Shown here: piece after piece, positions 16,435 to 26,689 of the stretch
Position numbering within the stretch: the stretch's first letter is position 1
Layout: every line of letters begins with the position of its first letter
Assembly (NCBI GenBank): GCA_019359035.1
Contig: JAHHIC010000043.1
Coordinates: 1-64,000, forward strand
Source: Scytonematopsis contorta HA4267-MV1
GTDB taxonomy: Bacteria > Cyanobacteriota > Cyanobacteriia > Cyanobacteriales > Nostocaceae
Length of the DNA stretch: 64,000 nucleotides
Direction: 5' to 3'
Notes under the pieces: model-generated
The model's database searches: none
Told to the model about the DNA's origin: nothing
What the model saw: the letters and a program-made list of their open reading frames with translations, nothing else
Position numbers and translations under genes: made by a program

Positions 16435-17438
16435 CTAGCTTGTTGCTAATTTTTGGAGAAAACTTTGCACTTCTCCTAAAGTACTGGAAGTGAGGATGTT
16501 ACGAAGAATCGCCGACAGTTGTTCTAAATCCGTAATTTCGGAGATTCGTGGCATCAATTCTAACCCAAGGTTGCCAAATTTTACTTCCAAGGTAGTTTGA
16601 ATTGCACGTATTTCACCGCGTATTTCTCCACGTTGCTCACCACGTTGCTCACCACGTAACTCACCGCGTAGCTCGCTTTCTGCTACAATTTGCTTATACC
16701 AAGGTGACTCTTGTATTATTGCCATATCCCAACTCATGATTTGCTGAACTAAAGTTTGGTCTAGTATAAAACTAGCAAAAAATCCTAAAACAGTCTCAAA
16801 TTGACCTAGCTGTTCGTCTTGACGAAGTAACCTTAATGCTTCTCTAATTGCAGCCTCGTCACCACCATCTTTCAAAAGCGGTACAAACGGGAGCAATGAG
16901 GATATTTGTTGCTGAAATGCAAGTTCCACATCAACTTCCCACAAATTTATTACTCGGTAATCTTGACGTGCGTGCAGCCCTTCAAAAGATGAATCGTAGC
17001 GGTCTAGTACTGGCTTATCTCCTTCATTTAAAAGATTTATTAATACCGGGAAAATAGGTAAATCATATTTCTCCTCTGCAAGTCCCACATATGCTCTCAT
17101 TCGTTTTGGCATATTGGCTTTATAGCGCAATTGAATTTCGTTAAGTACAATAAATTCTTTATTTTGTCTATTTCTAACACGAACTAAAACATCACTTTCT
17201 CGGCTAACCCATTGGAATTGAGGGTCAAGTATTTCCTCCGCTTTAATACCAGGAATTTGTGTTATCCATTTTACCCAATTGTTGGGCGCAAGACTATAGC
17301 AATTCCTACTCTGGTGAGGCACACAAGGGCGGGCAGGGATGCCCACCCCACAATACTTTACTAATTTAATATGTACTTTACTACACTGGGAACCGCTATA
17401 ATTAACTTTTTGGTACTGATATCTGCTTTCTTTGCCAT
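16435..17438 (-). pseudogene. Rpn-family (DUF4351-type) nuclease-like gene interrupted by a MITE
   Basis: Removing the 102-bp MITE at 17297-17398 plus one TA joins ATG 17438 (MAKKADISTKKL) in frame to ISLAPNNWVKW, giving a normal family N-terminus. With the MITE present, the native ATG runs into a stop inside the element. The long downstream frame is open as far as 17466, but its first about 59 residues there are translated MITE and out-of-frame sequence. The body is typical of Rpn/putative transposase proteins: RVRNRQNKEFIVLNEIQLRY, KYDLPIFPVLINLL, QDYRVINLWEVDV, then a GELRGEQRGEQRGEIRGEIR repeat and a C-terminal DUF4351-like LEQLSAILRNIL. Expression from an internal start remains possible. 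Confidence 0.85.
17297..17398. mobile_element. 102-bp MITE flanked by TA (copy B), inside a gene
   Basis: The ends TAGCAATTCCTACTC and TAGCGGTTCCCAGTG are imperfect inverted repeats. A TA target duplication is seen at 17295-17296 and 17399-17400. Same element as 15135-15237. Excision in silico restores a gene frame, which fixes the boundaries to the base. Confidence 0.88.
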
Positions 17439-17625
17439 CGTTCGCGCTGACACCCTCTAATAACAAAAAATTATCATAACTTGAGGAAAAGTAAATTGAG
17501 TTGATAAAAGTAGCAGTTTATAAAGCTGAACATAAGACAATAATTACTTTTGCATTCACTTTATAATAATTTGCTTTTACTTGGGCATAAAATATAATTA
17601 AAATGGTAATATGCTATAAGCTATC

Positions 17626-19157
17626 ATTTCAATCCCTAATAGGGATAAATTTAAATTTCAATTTGAAGCAAGTACCGCAACAATTCCCCAAATAATCCGT
17701 TTCAATCCCTAATAGGGATAAATTTAAATTTAAATTTCTGAGCTTAAATCAGAAGCTTTTAAGTTAGATGTTTCAATCCCTAATAGGGATAAATTTAAAT
17801 TTCAATATGTATCTGTTGTTGCATCACCTGCGTGGATGCTGTTTCAATCCCTAATAGGGATAAATTTAAATTTAAATCGGTATAATTTCTTTGCAAAGTA
17901 CTCATACTGGTGTTTCAATCCCTAATAGGGATAAATTTAAATTTAAATGAGGTTGATATGTTGGTAATCGCCTAGGCTTAACGTTTCAATCCCTAATAGG
18001 GATAAATTTAAATTTCAATTCGAGAAGCATTCCTAGCTGACTTAAATCGTCAAGTTTCAATCCCTAATAGGGATAAATTTAAATTTCAATTTTCCTATTA
18101 CCACATTCACAGGAACAATCCCAGTAGTTTCAATCCCTAATAGGGATAAATTTAAATTTCAATGTACGGTCACTCGGCTAGAAATACCACTTAGAATGTT
18201 TCAATCCCTAATAGGGATAAATTTAAATTTCAATATTAACGTCTGACTGTTTTTGATTTGCTCCTCTGTTTCAATCCCTAATAGGGATAAATTTAAATTT
18301 CAATCAGGCTACAGAGACACTGAGGGAGGTGAAGAAAGCGTTTCAATCCCTAATAGGGATAAATTTAAATTTCAATTTTAATTCTCACTGAATATGTGAA
18401 GTTGTTTGGTGTTTCAATCCCTAATAGGGATAAATTTAAATTTCAATATTAAAATCACCGGGCTTACCCGTAACACACCCCGTTTCAATCCCTAATAGGG
18501 ATAAATTTAAATTTCAATGAGGTGGTTATCCCGGTGTCGGAAAACCGGGATGTTTCAATCCCTAATAGGGATAAATTTAAATTTCAATGTAGTGGGGTGT
18601 GATGAGTACGTTTGGACATCGGTTTCAATCCCTAATAGGGATAAATTTAAATTTCAATGGGCGTCTGAATAGGTTTAATCGCGTCTTTGCTAGGTTTCAA
18701 TCCCTAATAGGGATAAATTTAAATTTCAATCTTTGAAATCTTGGACGTGTTCTTGCAAGTTCGAGTTTCAATCCCTAATAGGGATAAATTTAAATTTCAA
18801 TTCTACACTCTAGTATAAGACCAATCAGGATAAAAGTTTCAATCCCTAATAGGGATAAATTTAAATTTCAATTCGAAAAAGTCAACATCCCGGCTTTAAA
18901 TCATTACGTTTCAATCCCTAATAGGGATAAATTTAAATTTCAATTACTCGGTCGCCCGACACGTCCAGTCTACTAGTCGTTTCAATCCCTAATAGGGATA
19001 AATTTAAATTTCAATTGTCTGTCATTGGCCGAGCGCTTTATTGGTTGAAGTTTCAATCCCTAATAGGGATAAATTTAAATTTCAATATTATTATTATGAT
19101 GAAGAAACGCAGGAACAAATGTTTCAATCCCTAATAGGGATAAATTTAAATTTCAAT
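17626..19157 (-). CRISPR. CRISPR array 1, subtype I-D, 22 repeats and 21 spacers
   Basis: 37-bp repeats, spaced about 72 bp apart, with spacers of about 33-37 bp. On the plus strand each starts GTTTCAATCCCTAATAGGGA and ends AAATTTCAAT; the crRNA-sense strand is minus and ends in ATTGAAAC, the usual cyanobacterial 5' tag. The inner ATCCCT-AAT-AGGGAT gives the stem. Repeats 2, 4 and 5 end AAAT instead of CAAT, and the leftmost repeat has A for its first G, so the left end is the old (trailer) end. The leader is on the right, next to cas2. No spacer was matched to anything in the window by eye. Confidence 0.97.
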
Positions 19158-19409
19158 GGCTCATAGCCAAACATAAGCACTATAAGGTTTTCAAGGTTCT
19201 GCTGCGGTTGTACAAAGAAATTATATCGTTTCAGAGTCAGAAGCGTCAAGCCAGCAAAAATAAAAATTGCTGAAACTCTTGTGTATTCTGGATTTACGCG
19301 ATTGCGGTAGCCATTATTGGGCTTAATACACTTCAAATCAAGCATAGATAAGAGTTTCAGATTCATAAATCAATTGACAGTTTTCAACACCTACTGGTTA
19401 CCGGAAACA
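19158..19409 (-). promoter_or_regulatory. CRISPR leader 1
   Basis: 252 bp between the newest repeat and the cas2 stop. It is homologous to the sequence flanking array 2 (32992-33242): shared blocks include CACTATAAGGTTTTCAAGGT, ATATCGTTTCAGA, AAGCGTCAAG, ATTGCGGTA and AAATCAATTGACA. It should carry the array promoter and the integration signals. Confidence 0.8.
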
Positions 19410-19682
19410 TCAAGCAAAAAACACTGTATTATCCCTTACTGTCTCACCACCAATACGTTCTATTTTAACGTGGCAGCTAGCACAAATGGAGTAAAAGGCA
19501 ACGCTATCCTCATTGGGTTTAATCATTTTAGCCAGACGGGAGCGCAATTTTGCATATTGAGTGCTGTTGAGTTCGCATTCAAATAGAGAATACTGCATCC
19601 ACTGTCCATAAGATTTCAAAATTTTGTGAATTTGAGTACGTCTATTATCTTCAGGAATATCGTAGCAAATGACGACGAACAT
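19410..19682 (-). CDS. cas2: CRISPR-associated endoribonuclease/adaptation protein Cas2
   Basis: 90 aa. Ferredoxin-like fold with the family start MFVVICYDIPEDNRRTQIHK; Asp8 is the conserved metal residue. SYGQWMQYSLFECELN follows, ending ETVRDNTVFFA. Cas2 is the dimeric core of the Cas1-Cas2 spacer integrase. It is the last gene of the leftward cas operon, 114 bp after cas1, and its stop adjoins leader 1. Confidence 0.96.
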   Translation of the reverse strand: MFVVICYDIPEDNRRTQIHKILKSYGQWMQYSLFECELNSTQYAKLRSRLAKMIKPNEDSVAFYSICASCHVKIERIGGETVRDNTVFFA

Positions 19683-19796
19683 AGTTATTTGTTGGGTAAA
19701 TGGAAAGTGTGAAGGTATTTTTTTTAGAGCCGTAAATATTGAAGGTAGGATATATGGATAAATAAGTAATAATAAACCTACTCTTCAAATTTTTAT

Positions 19797-20801
19797 TTAC
19801 TTGATGACTAATGGTGGATATTTATCTGTCTCACCCATGAGATATTTAGCTAATAAACGCGCTTGAATTTCAAAAGATTCTTGGTACATATGTAGCTTAC
19901 GCATTACAGGATGTGTAAATTTAGATAGTTTCTTCTCCTGATAAAGCCGAAGGAATTTTTGTAGCCCTTCTTTTGTCAAAGAAACTGCACCGCTAACAGG
20001 TTCAGTAATAAAATCATCAAGAGAAAAAAGACGACGATTAATTGCATTTAAAACAAAGGCATCGACTATTACTGGACGAAACTCTTCCATAGCATCCAAG
20101 GATAAAGAAGGTCGTCCATAACGTTGGGTATGTAAATATCCTAAATAAGGGTCAAAGCCAACAATGTTTAAAGCTCCTTGAATATCATGCCTAAGCAAAG
20201 AATATCCTAAGCTTAATAAAGCATTAATTGGGTCTAGAGGAGGACGACGATTACGAGTTTTAAAACTAAATTCATTTACGCGAATTAGTTTATTAAAACA
20301 ACCAAAATAAGCCGCACTCCCCGCACCTTCATAACCTCTAATAGAATCTATAGAAGTTGCTTTATCAACAGCAGCAATACTATTAGCTAACTGGTCGATA
20401 TTAGCACTCACATTTATATCTGGGTGATTTCGTTGTGCTTGTAACAATAAGGTACGATAATTTTTCAACTTACCTCTTACAAAACCTTTGGTAACATGAA
20501 TTGCTTGGGTTGATTCTCCTGCGGCTTTCCACTGTGCAGCGCGAACAAAAACATTTTTATTCATGTCCGATTCTAAGCGAGCTATATATTTACCGTTAAT
20601 TGTCAGAAAAGTTACGGGTATTTTTTTCTCAATTAGTTCTGCGATAGCCGCTGGAGAAATAGTTGCACGTCCCATGACTACTAAACCGTCCATTTTAATT
20701 AATGGGACATCTAAAATAGTCTTTTTGTCAAATTTGACATTCAGACGTTCATCAACTTTTGCGATAAAGGCATCTTCCTGAATGACGTATACTGTACCCA
20801 T
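19797..20801 (-). CDS. cas1: CRISPR-associated integrase Cas1
   Basis: 334 aa. Family features: N-terminal beta domain (GTVYVIQEDAFIAKVDERL), IRGYEGAGSAAYFGCF with the catalytic Glu, PPLDPINALLSLGYSLL, and LGYLHTQRYGRPSLSLDAMEEFRPVIVD with the catalytic His and Asp. Cas1 with Cas2 inserts new spacers at the leader end. Start ATG 20801. It follows cas4 by 73 bp, the usual I-D order cas4-cas1-cas2. Confidence 0.97.
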   Translation of the reverse strand: MGTVYVIQEDAFIAKVDERLNVKFDKKTILDVPLIKMDGLVVMGRATISPAAIAELIEKKIPVTFLTINGKYIARLESDMNKNVFVRAAQWKAAGESTQAIHVTKGFVRGKLKNYRTLLLQAQRNHPDINVSANIDQLANSIAAVDKATSIDSIRGYEGAGSAAYFGCFNKLIRVNEFSFKTRNRRPPLDPINALLSLGYSLLRHDIQGALNIVGFDPYLGYLHTQRYGRPSLSLDAMEEFRPVIVDAFVLNAINRRLFSLDDFITEPVSGAVSLTKEGLQKFLRLYQEKKLSKFTHPVMRKLHMYQESFEIQARLLAKYLMGETDKYPPLVIK

Positions 20802-20874
20802 ATTGGCTGTCCTTACTTAATGATTGATTATTAACTATAGTTATGAGTTAAAACTGATATATTCGACATATCTT

Positions 20875-21465
20875 TCACACTTCTTGATAGCAAGCAACTT
20901 TGTCTACCATAGTTGGTAAACATTGAGAATAAAGACTGCATCCTTTACAGCGTTTAGTGTAAATTGCTTGTGGCATTGTACCTGTTTCTAAAAGCTTGGC
21001 TACGTCTTGAATAGTCCCTATAGTACTGTGACGTAAATCATCATTAATTTCTACTAATTGACGTTGATGTGAATGAGCATAATAAATATAGCCAGTGGAG
21101 ATAGTTTTGCCTGTCATTTCCTCTAAACATAATGCTTGAGCGCAAACTTGTAACTCATCATTATCCCATTCACCCTTGTGTCCTCGCTTATATTCTACTG
21201 GATACAATTCTCCATTTTCTGACTCAATTAAATCCGATTTTCCTATCAATTTATACTTCTCAGACTTTAACCAAATAGCTCTCACTTGCCAGCCATCCTC
21301 TTTGCTTAATGCACCAACAGTATGCACTCGTTCATGTAAACTAGTTCCCTCAATTGTGTATTGATTGTCCGTAAATTCACCCGTACAAAACATTCTCCAA
21401 CAACGATGAGAACAATAAGAAAACTGATTTAAAGCAGCAATAGGAATATATTCTTCATCAATCAT
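20875..21465 (-). CDS. cas4: CRISPR-associated exonuclease Cas4
   Basis: 196 aa from ATG 21465 (MIDEEYIPIAALNQFSYC), which matches the usual family start. In-frame ATG 21513 or TTG 21516, touching the cas6 stop, would add 16-17 residues. RecB-like nuclease motifs are GTSLHERVH, IGKSDLIE and YPVEYKRGH; FSYCSHRCW and KRCKGCSLYSQC supply the Fe-S cluster cysteines. Cas4 trims prespacers and selects the PAM end for Cas1-Cas2. Confidence 0.93.
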   Translation of the reverse strand: MIDEEYIPIAALNQFSYCSHRCWRMFCTGEFTDNQYTIEGTSLHERVHTVGALSKEDGWQVRAIWLKSEKYKLIGKSDLIESENGELYPVEYKRGHKGEWDNDELQVCAQALCLEEMTGKTISTGYIYYAHSHQRQLVEINDDLRHSTIGTIQDVAKLLETGTMPQAIYTKRCKGCSLYSQCLPTMVDKVACYQEV

Positions 21466-21512
21466 AAAATATTCACCCATCAAAACTATAAGTTTAAAAA
21501 AATCAAAACTCA

Positions 21513-22439
21513 TCAAAAATCAAAATTTCTAACCCTTCGAGCCATCCCCATTCCCATAGTTGTTTTACGTCCAATTCCTGAATACAAAGCAAAATCTGCT
21601 AAAGCATTAATTTGCTTAATTGCTATTGCTTCAATATCTCCAAAAATTCTATATGACATTTCACCCACACAACCGATAAATTTATTGTCATAGTTATTGA
21701 TACTTTCAGTATTAATGTTAAAATGACTAGGATAAATAGCATCCATTGGAATATCATTAAATTCAATTCCACTATATTTATTCCAGCGTGATAGCAAACT
21801 ATTAAAAACTGATTCTTTGCTAGGAAGAGCATTATCAAATACCCCTTGACGAAATGCAACAGGAGTGGCAAAGTGAAAATTCATCAGCCGATAGGTATCG
21901 CTTGCTTGCTCATATAACTGAGAGTAAGTACAAGCATTTGCCCAAGGTTGTGTCGATTGTGGGGTAGCAAAAATACTAGTAACAAATAAATTAGCAGAAC
22001 CTAAGTGCCAAGAATGCTCAGGATTAATATTTAACCACAGCGGAGTCAATTTAGCGAAAAGCGCGTCATCAAGTAAAGAAATTCGCCACCAACAGGGTGT
22101 ACCTTCCGGGATAGGTTCAGATTGGGATATTTGTAAACACCCACCACTTGGGGATTGAGCAGTATTAACTAGAGAGCGCTTAACAGGATTTTGTTGTTGT
22201 ACTTTTGTCGGATTCTGGGAACGAAGAGTGGGAAGTGGAAAAGATTTTACATTTGTTTGTACTTGTAATGGAGAAAGAGTAAAAGCTTTGTCTGAATTAG
22301 ATGCATGTAATTTGTCTCCTAATGTTCTGTCAACGGAGCTAATTAAATTTAAAAATAAAGCGTGGTAATGTCTACCTGTGAGGAAGTTAGGGTAAATAGG
22401 AGATTGGGGAAGTAAGTTGAGAACTAAACTGTGAGGCAT
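21513..22439 (-). CDS. cas6: crRNA-processing endoribonuclease Cas6 (I-D)
   Basis: 308 aa. C-terminal Gly-rich loop GIGRKTTMGMGMARR, the Cas6 RNA-binding signature. The N-terminal MPHSLVLNLLPQSPIYPNFL and TGRHYHALFLNLI, whose His residues are catalytic candidates, are typical of cyanobacterial I-D Cas6. A Pro/Gln-rich segment (about 55-100) is a likely linker. It should cut both repeat types here, since their crRNA-sense 3' 19 nt are the same. The stop overlaps the extended cas4 frame. Confidence 0.93.
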   Translation of the reverse strand: MPHSLVLNLLPQSPIYPNFLTGRHYHALFLNLISSVDRTLGDKLHASNSDKAFTLSPLQVQTNVKSFPLPTLRSQNPTKVQQQNPVKRSLVNTAQSPSGGCLQISQSEPIPEGTPCWWRISLLDDALFAKLTPLWLNINPEHSWHLGSANLFVTSIFATPQSTQPWANACTYSQLYEQASDTYRLMNFHFATPVAFRQGVFDNALPSKESVFNSLLSRWNKYSGIEFNDIPMDAIYPSHFNINTESINNYDNKFIGCVGEMSYRIFGDIEAIAIKQINALADFALYSGIGRKTTMGMGMARRVRNFDF

Positions 22440-22483
22440 GATAAATTAAAATTGTGAATTTATACATGAGTTATATTTTAAAC

Positions 22484-24904
22484 TCAACAACTAGCAATCC
22501 AAAATTCTGTTTTTTTCTCAAGAGCATATAAAAACTTTTGAATTTTTGCACCGACTAAATACGCATTCGTTCCCAGTATGGCTTTATAGTTGACTGTGTT
22601 TGAATCAGGGAACGTAACCATCACAGAAGGAAAACTCATTTGCATATCTCTAGTACGTCCTTGTATTTCTCCAGCTTCTCCGCTTTCTTCCGGTACTAAC
22701 AAGCAAGTAATATATTTTTCTTTAATAGACTCAGTGAGTTGTGGAGAAAGAGGAAAAGGTATATTCCCAGCAAGTGATGCTAGTAGTCTTAAACCTTTAA
22801 TTGCTATAGGTTTATCACAATAGCGTCTTTTAAAATGCTGAACGCTTAAGCTGCTTTCCAAGGCAAAAGAAAGATATAAATTTTCTTCCTTACTTTTATG
22901 TCTTTCTACTCGACAATATAAGTCAGCTTCTTGTATTTTACCTGATTGCTGGCAAGACGAATTAAAATCTTCTAATGATTTATACCAATGGATATCATAG
23001 TATTTTAATAAGTGAAATAAATCGTAATAAACAACTTCGTCAAATTCAGTAATGATATGCAGTGGGTCATAGATTGCACAAGTTAAAGATTGAAAGGAGT
23101 CTCTGAAACTAAATAAGCTATATAAAGAATGAAACTCTTCTAAAATATAGTTCTTTATTGCGTTATGACTTCGAACATGACCATTTAAAAGGTTTTGTTT
23201 AAATTTTGATAACTCTGTTTCATCGACATTATCATCTTCATCTCCCTTAAACCAATATCTAGCTACGCTGATAAACTCACGAATCAAATTGTCATTATAA
23301 CAAGGTTTTTTGTTATCTTTTAACGAAAATACAGAACCTTGAAGTATACTAAATCTAAACAATTGATAATGATAGTGACGGTAAGTTTTTTTGCTATTTG
23401 GTGCAAATAATAATCGTACTAGCTCAAAAACTTCTTCAATACGCTCAGGATGTCGCATTTGTTTTTCGAGTTCATATAAAGGACGAAAAGACTCTAAAAT
23501 AGCGTAAGAACTAATATATTCATGTAAAAATGGCTTTTTAGGAAAAGCTTTAGAATCAAAAAGTATACTTTGTAATTGTTGTCTGTTAATGACCACAGAA
23601 AAATCCGCTGGAAATTTTTGAATAGCCAGTAGCGTTTCTTCACTAACTAAAGCAATAGCTTCAGAGGTAAAATCTTGTTCAATTTTGCCTAATACTCTTC
23701 CTGTTCTTCCTAATCTTTGCCATAATTCATCAATATATCTAGCAACAAATATGACAAAATCTAAGTTTTGACGTGTCTTTGCTTCTTTGATAAAATTATA
23801 ACCAATATCAACTGTTGGAGTAGCTACAATTAAAGGTTTTTTAGCAGATGATTTTCGTTCTTTTTGTAAAACTGCACCTGTAATACGTCCAAAGTCTTTA
23901 TCTGCTGTCATTCCTACAGCTTTTAAGTTGCTTGCTGTTCGGTTAACATCAATTAAAGAATTACTAATTAATGCTCCGTCTAAAAAATTATTAATCCTAG
24001 TTTTTATTTCATCGGCATATTGTTGTGTATACTGACATAATAAATCGGTCGGTTCATTATATCCGATAAAAGTCAACTTTACAGGTGCTAAAGTTCTAGT
24101 AGCACGGGGATGATTTGACTCAACAAATTCAGGCTCAATAGATTTCCATTTTAACCCTTGTACTGCTAAACGTTCAAGATATTTATAAACTTGTGCATCA
24201 GGTGTTGCTGAAAGTAGACAAACTTTACGATTTTCTGTTTGAAAGTAACCAAACTCTAAAGATAAAGATAGAAAGAATAGGAAATTTGCTAGCTGTTTAG
24301 CGTTATAATAATGAAACTCATCGACAATAATATACTGAAACCCTGCAAACATTTCCTCAAAAACATTGCGCTTATCCAAATTGTGATAGCAGGAGTAAAA
24401 AGCGTAGTAAAATAAGTCAGGATTAGTAATGATAATAATCGGAGAACGTGAAGAACGCTTTTCTTCAGGAATACCTAGTTGTTCGGCAAACTCCATAGGG
24501 TTTCTCATTAACCTATAAAATCTTTCACCTTGTCGAAACAGCTTATTTTTTGGGTCGATTTCGCGTAAAAGTCTTGCATTTACTTCACAAACAATATGAG
24601 GTAAATTTGCTTGTTCGACAAATTCTTCTACATCTTTTTTATGCTGACGAATTAACTCATTAGTAGGAGCGATAAACAACGCATTGACATCTGGGTTATC
24701 AAGTAAGTGAAGCAAGGAAGCTATAGTTTTACCTGTTCCTGTCGGATAGGTATTGAGAAGCAAATCGTAAATCTTTTGTAACTTATAAGTTTTGATTTGA
24801 TGCTCTAAAGGGTGTGGAATTATTTTTTGAATATTTTCTGATACTTCCGATAAATTAGCTAAAAGCTCATAATGAGGAGCTAATTGTATTGTGAGCGTTT
24901 TCAT
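22484..24904 (-). CDS. cas3: Cas3 helicase of subtype I-D (no HD domain)
   Basis: 806 aa. Superfamily 2 helicase motifs: TYPTGTGKTIASLL (Walker A, about 53-66), FIAPTNELI, IIVDEFHYYN (DExH-type box), LLSATPD, and RLGRTGR (motif VI). No N-terminal HD nuclease domain is present, as expected for I-D, where the HD site lies in Cas10d. It unwinds and translocates DNA after target recognition. The gene follows csc1 by 18 bp and precedes cas6 by 44 bp. Confidence 0.94.
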   Translation of the reverse strand: MKTLTIQLAPHYELLANLSEVSENIQKIIPHPLEHQIKTYKLQKIYDLLLNTYPTGTGKTIASLLHLLDNPDVNALFIAPTNELIRQHKKDVEEFVEQANLPHIVCEVNARLLREIDPKNKLFRQGERFYRLMRNPMEFAEQLGIPEEKRSSRSPIIIITNPDLFYYAFYSCYHNLDKRNVFEEMFAGFQYIIVDEFHYYNAKQLANFLFFLSLSLEFGYFQTENRKVCLLSATPDAQVYKYLERLAVQGLKWKSIEPEFVESNHPRATRTLAPVKLTFIGYNEPTDLLCQYTQQYADEIKTRINNFLDGALISNSLIDVNRTASNLKAVGMTADKDFGRITGAVLQKERKSSAKKPLIVATPTVDIGYNFIKEAKTRQNLDFVIFVARYIDELWQRLGRTGRVLGKIEQDFTSEAIALVSEETLLAIQKFPADFSVVINRQQLQSILFDSKAFPKKPFLHEYISSYAILESFRPLYELEKQMRHPERIEEVFELVRLLFAPNSKKTYRHYHYQLFRFSILQGSVFSLKDNKKPCYNDNLIREFISVARYWFKGDEDDNVDETELSKFKQNLLNGHVRSHNAIKNYILEEFHSLYSLFSFRDSFQSLTCAIYDPLHIITEFDEVVYYDLFHLLKYYDIHWYKSLEDFNSSCQQSGKIQEADLYCRVERHKSKEENLYLSFALESSLSVQHFKRRYCDKPIAIKGLRLLASLAGNIPFPLSPQLTESIKEKYITCLLVPEESGEAGEIQGRTRDMQMSFPSVMVTFPDSNTVNYKAILGTNAYLVGAKIQKFLYALEKKTEFWIASC

Positions 24905-24922
24905 ATCAGTGTTCCCGTAATT

Positions 24923-25714
24923 TTAGCTCGCTACTGAAGGTTGTAAAAAATCAACACCGAATTTCATATCAACTGGTAAGTACAAATCTTTGCTAAGCTT
25001 TAAAAAATTACCAGTTAAGATAGCATTGCGAATCAAAGGTACTGGATGAACATTATAAGTATCATAACTCATGACTTGCATTTCCTGTGGTAAATCTAGA
25101 GGATTAAGTAGATACCCAACTCTTTGATGTTGATGGCTAACTATCGTGGGATTCTGATGAAGAATAACATCTACTTTAGCCTTACTCATGAATTTACCTA
25201 AGCGAATATATCTGGGTAAAGATAAATCTTGAGTTGATATAACAAAAAATTCCATTACAGTCCCAATCCCCATCATTTTTATAAATCCTACTTGAGGGTA
25301 ATTAGCTGCTTTCTCCTTCGTTTTTTTACTTGTTCGTCTATCAACCGCATACCAAACATTATTTTTAGAGTCATACTCTGAAGCATAACCATCTTGTCTT
25401 TGAAACAGACAGTTTTTACCCATTGCATACCAGTAACCATCTGGAACAGAATTAAATTGCGAAAACGAAAAGTTTGGTTCTTGTCCATCCGGAATTGTTG
25501 CGGGTGTGACGTAAATTCCTTTTTCATTTAATTGACTCAAATGTAGATAGTAATAAATCTCACCTGTGTTTTTGTAAGGAGATTGAGCCAAATTAAGCGC
25601 ATAAGTTAAAGCATAATTGCCAATTAATGCTTCAGTTAAAAAAAGGTCATTAATTTCTCTGCTACTAAAAAAGGTATTCTCACATAAAGTTAATTTACAT
25701 TGATAAATCCACAT
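24923..25714 (-). CDS. csc1: Csc1 (Cas5d), I-D Cascade subunit
   Basis: 263 aa. Its position between csc2 and cas3, its length and its RAMP-like sequence (MWIYQCKLTLCENTFFSSRE; SFSQFNSVPDGYWYAMGKNC; IRLGKFMSKAKV) fit Csc1, the Cas5-type subunit capping the crRNA 5' tag. A GGAG lies upstream of ATG 25714. csc2 ends 15 bp before it. Confidence 0.92.
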   Translation of the reverse strand: MWIYQCKLTLCENTFFSSREINDLFLTEALIGNYALTYALNLAQSPYKNTGEIYYYLHLSQLNEKGIYVTPATIPDGQEPNFSFSQFNSVPDGYWYAMGKNCLFQRQDGYASEYDSKNNVWYAVDRRTSKKTKEKAANYPQVGFIKMMGIGTVMEFFVISTQDLSLPRYIRLGKFMSKAKVDVILHQNPTIVSHQHQRVGYLLNPLDLPQEMQVMSYDTYNVHPVPLIRNAILTGNFLKLSKDLYLPVDMKFGVDFLQPSVAS

Positions 25715-25729
25715 AAACTAAACTCCTAT

Positions 25730-26689
25730 CTATACTCCAGTATATGAGTTAGCAAGACGCTGCAAAAATTCTGCTGGGTTGCGATAAACATTTCTGACTT
25801 CATTCATTAAAGAATTGTAATCATCATCAATCATAATTTCATATTGACCGATAATTTGATTTACCAGTTCTGTTGATGATTGTTTTACAGTATTTAACAA
25901 AATATCATCAGCTAAAGGAAAATCTAATTCCGTATCTTTATTATCACCAAGTAGGGAATCGTAAACTTGTTGTGTTAGCTCCAAAGTACTAAAAATCTCT
26001 GTATCACTAAAGATAACTTGGGCTAATGTATTTTTGATTTTACCAATACGAGATGAGACTGCACCATAGCGACTGCTACGCAAAATATTTCCCAAAACAT
26101 AAAATAACTCATCAGCAGTAACATCCTTAAGAGTCTCTATATCAAGAAAATGAGTTTCAGGACGTACATATTCGCTTTCAAATAAGCTGGTTGATGCTGT
26201 TGCTTTTTCATCTCTAGAATCTCGCATTGTTCCAGTTTCATACAGTGCGTTAGATGTACGGACATCTGTAATCAGACTTGTTGATAAAATCGAAAAAGCA
26301 TCTTCTGTAATCACACGAGATTTTTGCGCTCCAGACTGTCCAACCGCATAACCGTAAACATATCCGTCTACTGAGTTTGGATTAATTGCACCACTCTCTG
26401 TTAAGCAAGGTAAATTTTGCTTGCGTAAATCTTCTCTACCAGTTCGTCTTTCAACAGCTGTTTGCTTCCGTTTAGTAATAACCACTCGTCGAATCGGGTC
26501 TGTTTCACGCTTTTGAACTCCAGCGTTAACAAACTCACAACACAGGGGTTCTCCACTTCCTTCAGTACGGAAGATAGTTTCTGACTCTGTTTTACGAATC
26601 AAAATTAAGTTAACGTATTTACCTTGAGGATATTCATAGTAACGTTCAAGCAAAAATTTGGCGTATTTTTCGTCATTTAAAATACTCAT
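25730..26689 (-). CDS. csc2: Csc2 (Cas7d), I-D Cascade backbone subunit
   Basis: 319 aa. Recognisable Csc2 blocks are GKYVNLILIRKTESETIFRT, RRVVITKRKQTAVERRTGRE, GAINPNSVDGYVYGYAVGQS, SRVITEDAFSIL and ADELFYVLGNILRSSRYGAVSSRIGKI. Csc2 multimers form the crRNA-binding filament. Its ATG overlaps the cas11d stop as ATGA, so the two are translationally coupled. Confidence 0.95.
   Translation of the reverse strand: MSILNDEKYAKFLLERYYEYPQGKYVNLILIRKTESETIFRTEGSGEPLCCEFVNAGVQKRETDPIRRVVITKRKQTAVERRTGREDLRKQNLPCLTESGAINPNSVDGYVYGYAVGQSGAQKSRVITEDAFSILSTSLITDVRTSNALYETGTMRDSRDEKATASTSLFESEYVRPETHFLDIETLKDVTADELFYVLGNILRSSRYGAVSSRIGKIKNTLAQVIFSDTEIFSTLELTQQVYDSLLGDNKDTELDFPLADDILLNTVKQSSTELVNQIIGQYEIMIDDDYNSLMNEVRNVYRNPAEFLQRLANSYTGV

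Noticed and set aside
19124-19586. Short frames over leader 1 and antisense to cas2
   Set aside because: They lie in the CRISPR leader, the last repeat or the cas2 complement; the same positions in leader 2 do not keep the frames.
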